Part shown: piece by piece, positions 63,575-64,000 of the stretch
How positions within the stretch are numbered: position 1 is the first letter of the stretch
Layout of the letters: each line of letters starts with the position of its first letter
Assembly (NCBI RefSeq): GCF_000317225.1
Contig: NZ_AJLL01000007.1
Location: 1-64,000 of the forward strand
Length of the DNA stretch: 64,000 nt
Origin: Fischerella thermalis PCC 7521
GTDB taxonomy: Bacteria; Cyanobacteriota; Cyanobacteriia; Cyanobacteriales; Nostocaceae
Reading direction: 5' to 3'
The notes under the pieces: generated by a model
Told to the model about the DNA's origin: nothing
The model's database searches: none
Seen by the model: only the letters and a program-made list of their open reading frames with translations
Made by a program: the position numbers and the translations under genes

Positions 63575-64000
63575 TTAGTTCACACTCTTAAACCACTCGA
63601 CAATTCCATCAGCTACAGCCTTTGCTAATTTCTTTTGTTCTTTCTCATCCATCACCCACTCAAATTCATCGGGGTTACTCATAAAACCTAACTCTAATAA
63701 TATTGATGGTGCACTCGCTGGACGCGTCAGCGCTAAGTTATCCCAAAACACACCGTAGGAAGGCCGTTTTCTGGTTTTAACTAGATAATTCTGCATGAAT
63801 ATTGCTAAGTCGTGCGCTTGGGGATGATACCAAAAAGTTGCTACCCCTTTGGTGTTTTCGGCGTCGCCATCGTCGGGGAGGGAGTTGTAGTGGATAGAAA
63901 TAGAAATTGCTGGTTCTTCCCTATCTATGATTGCTTGACGATCAGGAAGCGAAACTTCTTTGTCATCTTCCCGCGTCATCACCACTATCGCGCCTCGCTT
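63575..64000 (-). CDS. N-acetylmuramoyl-L-alanine amidase (Amidase_3), C-terminal part
   Basis: Partial: the frame is open through the right edge of the window. VVMTREDDKEVSLPDRQAII, ISIHYNSLPDDGD with the third zinc ligand His, and SILLELGFMSNPDEF with the catalytic Glu are AmiC/CwlD-type motifs. It cleaves peptidoglycan between MurNAc and the stem peptide in the periplasm. The signal peptide and first zinc ligands lie outside the window. Confidence 0.88.
   Translation of the reverse strand, partial: KRGAIVVMTREDDKEVSLPDRQAIIDREEPAISISIHYNSLPDDGDAENTKGVATFWYHPQAHDLAIFMQNYLVKTRKRPSYGVFWDNLALTRPASAPSILLELGFMSNPDEFEWVMDEKEQKKLAKAVADGIVEWFKSVN

Overview
The window looks like chromosome from a filamentous (Nostoc-type) cyanobacterium. 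Copies of the HIP1 octamer GCGATCGC are scattered throughout. There are phycobilisome genes (CpcS-type bilin lyase, an NblB-like HEAT protein), an SLH-OprB porin, and a plant/cyanobacterial-type MPBQ/MSBQ methyltransferase. Gaps carry the short tandem and palindromic repeats usual in this group. Species and chromosome-versus-plasmid placement are inferred, not proven.

Layout. (1) 0-11.4 kb: a seven-gene plus-strand type III-D CRISPR effector operon, all genes overlapping: CARF nuclease, Cas10 with intact GGDD and no HD domain, Cas7, a Cas5(Csx10)-Cas11 fusion, double Cas7, Csx19 and a large Cas7 with insertion. A WYL-domain regulator (TIGR03985-type) is divergent. No array, cas6 or cas1/cas2 is in the window. 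(2) 11.4-16.7 kb: transposase and histidine-kinase wreckage, tRNA-Val, mazG, a candidate sRNA and a porin. (3) 16.9-20.2 kb: zinc uptake (znuA, znuC, znuB) with an ArsR/SmtB-type repressor and Zur-like boxes; a third box precedes a COG0523 GTPase at 61 kb. (4) 20.35-32.21 kb: a region bounded by an intact tRNA-Phe and a 39-bp direct repeat of its 3' end, which reads as an integrated or decayed genomic island. It contains fragments of at least seven genes, an MPBQ methyltransferase, a cobalamin riboswitch with no clear target, a MerR regulator, a GC-richer two-component system, a class III cyclase, a Gly-Glu-Arg-repeat lipoprotein, a PiuC-type dioxygenase and a PepSY-like membrane protein.

(5) 32.5-40.6 kb: housekeeping genes (TerB, histone-deacetylase-like amidohydrolase, CLC channel, gyrA, lnt). 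(6) 40.5-50.4 kb: a nine-gene minus-strand type IV secretion-like cluster (VirB2, B3, B4, B5, B6, two VirB8-like, B10, B9-like) with no relaxase, coupling protein or VirB11 alongside. (7) 51-64 kb: PhoX remnant, degenerate metallo-beta-lactamase-fold protein, site-2 protease, HIT, CpcS, NblB-like, sugar symporter, phosphoribosyltransferase, AEC carrier, VanY-type peptidase, acetyltransferase, the zinc-linked COG0523 GTPase with a WD40 protein, a small cysteine-containing secreted protein, and an amidase running off the right edge.

How the parts work together. The CRISPR locus has the pieces for target-RNA cutting by several Cas7 active sites plus cyclic oligoadenylate signalling from Cas10 to the CARF nuclease. 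The zinc cluster looks like a small regulon read from shared operators. The VirB-like cluster would build an envelope-spanning channel whose cargo is not apparent here.
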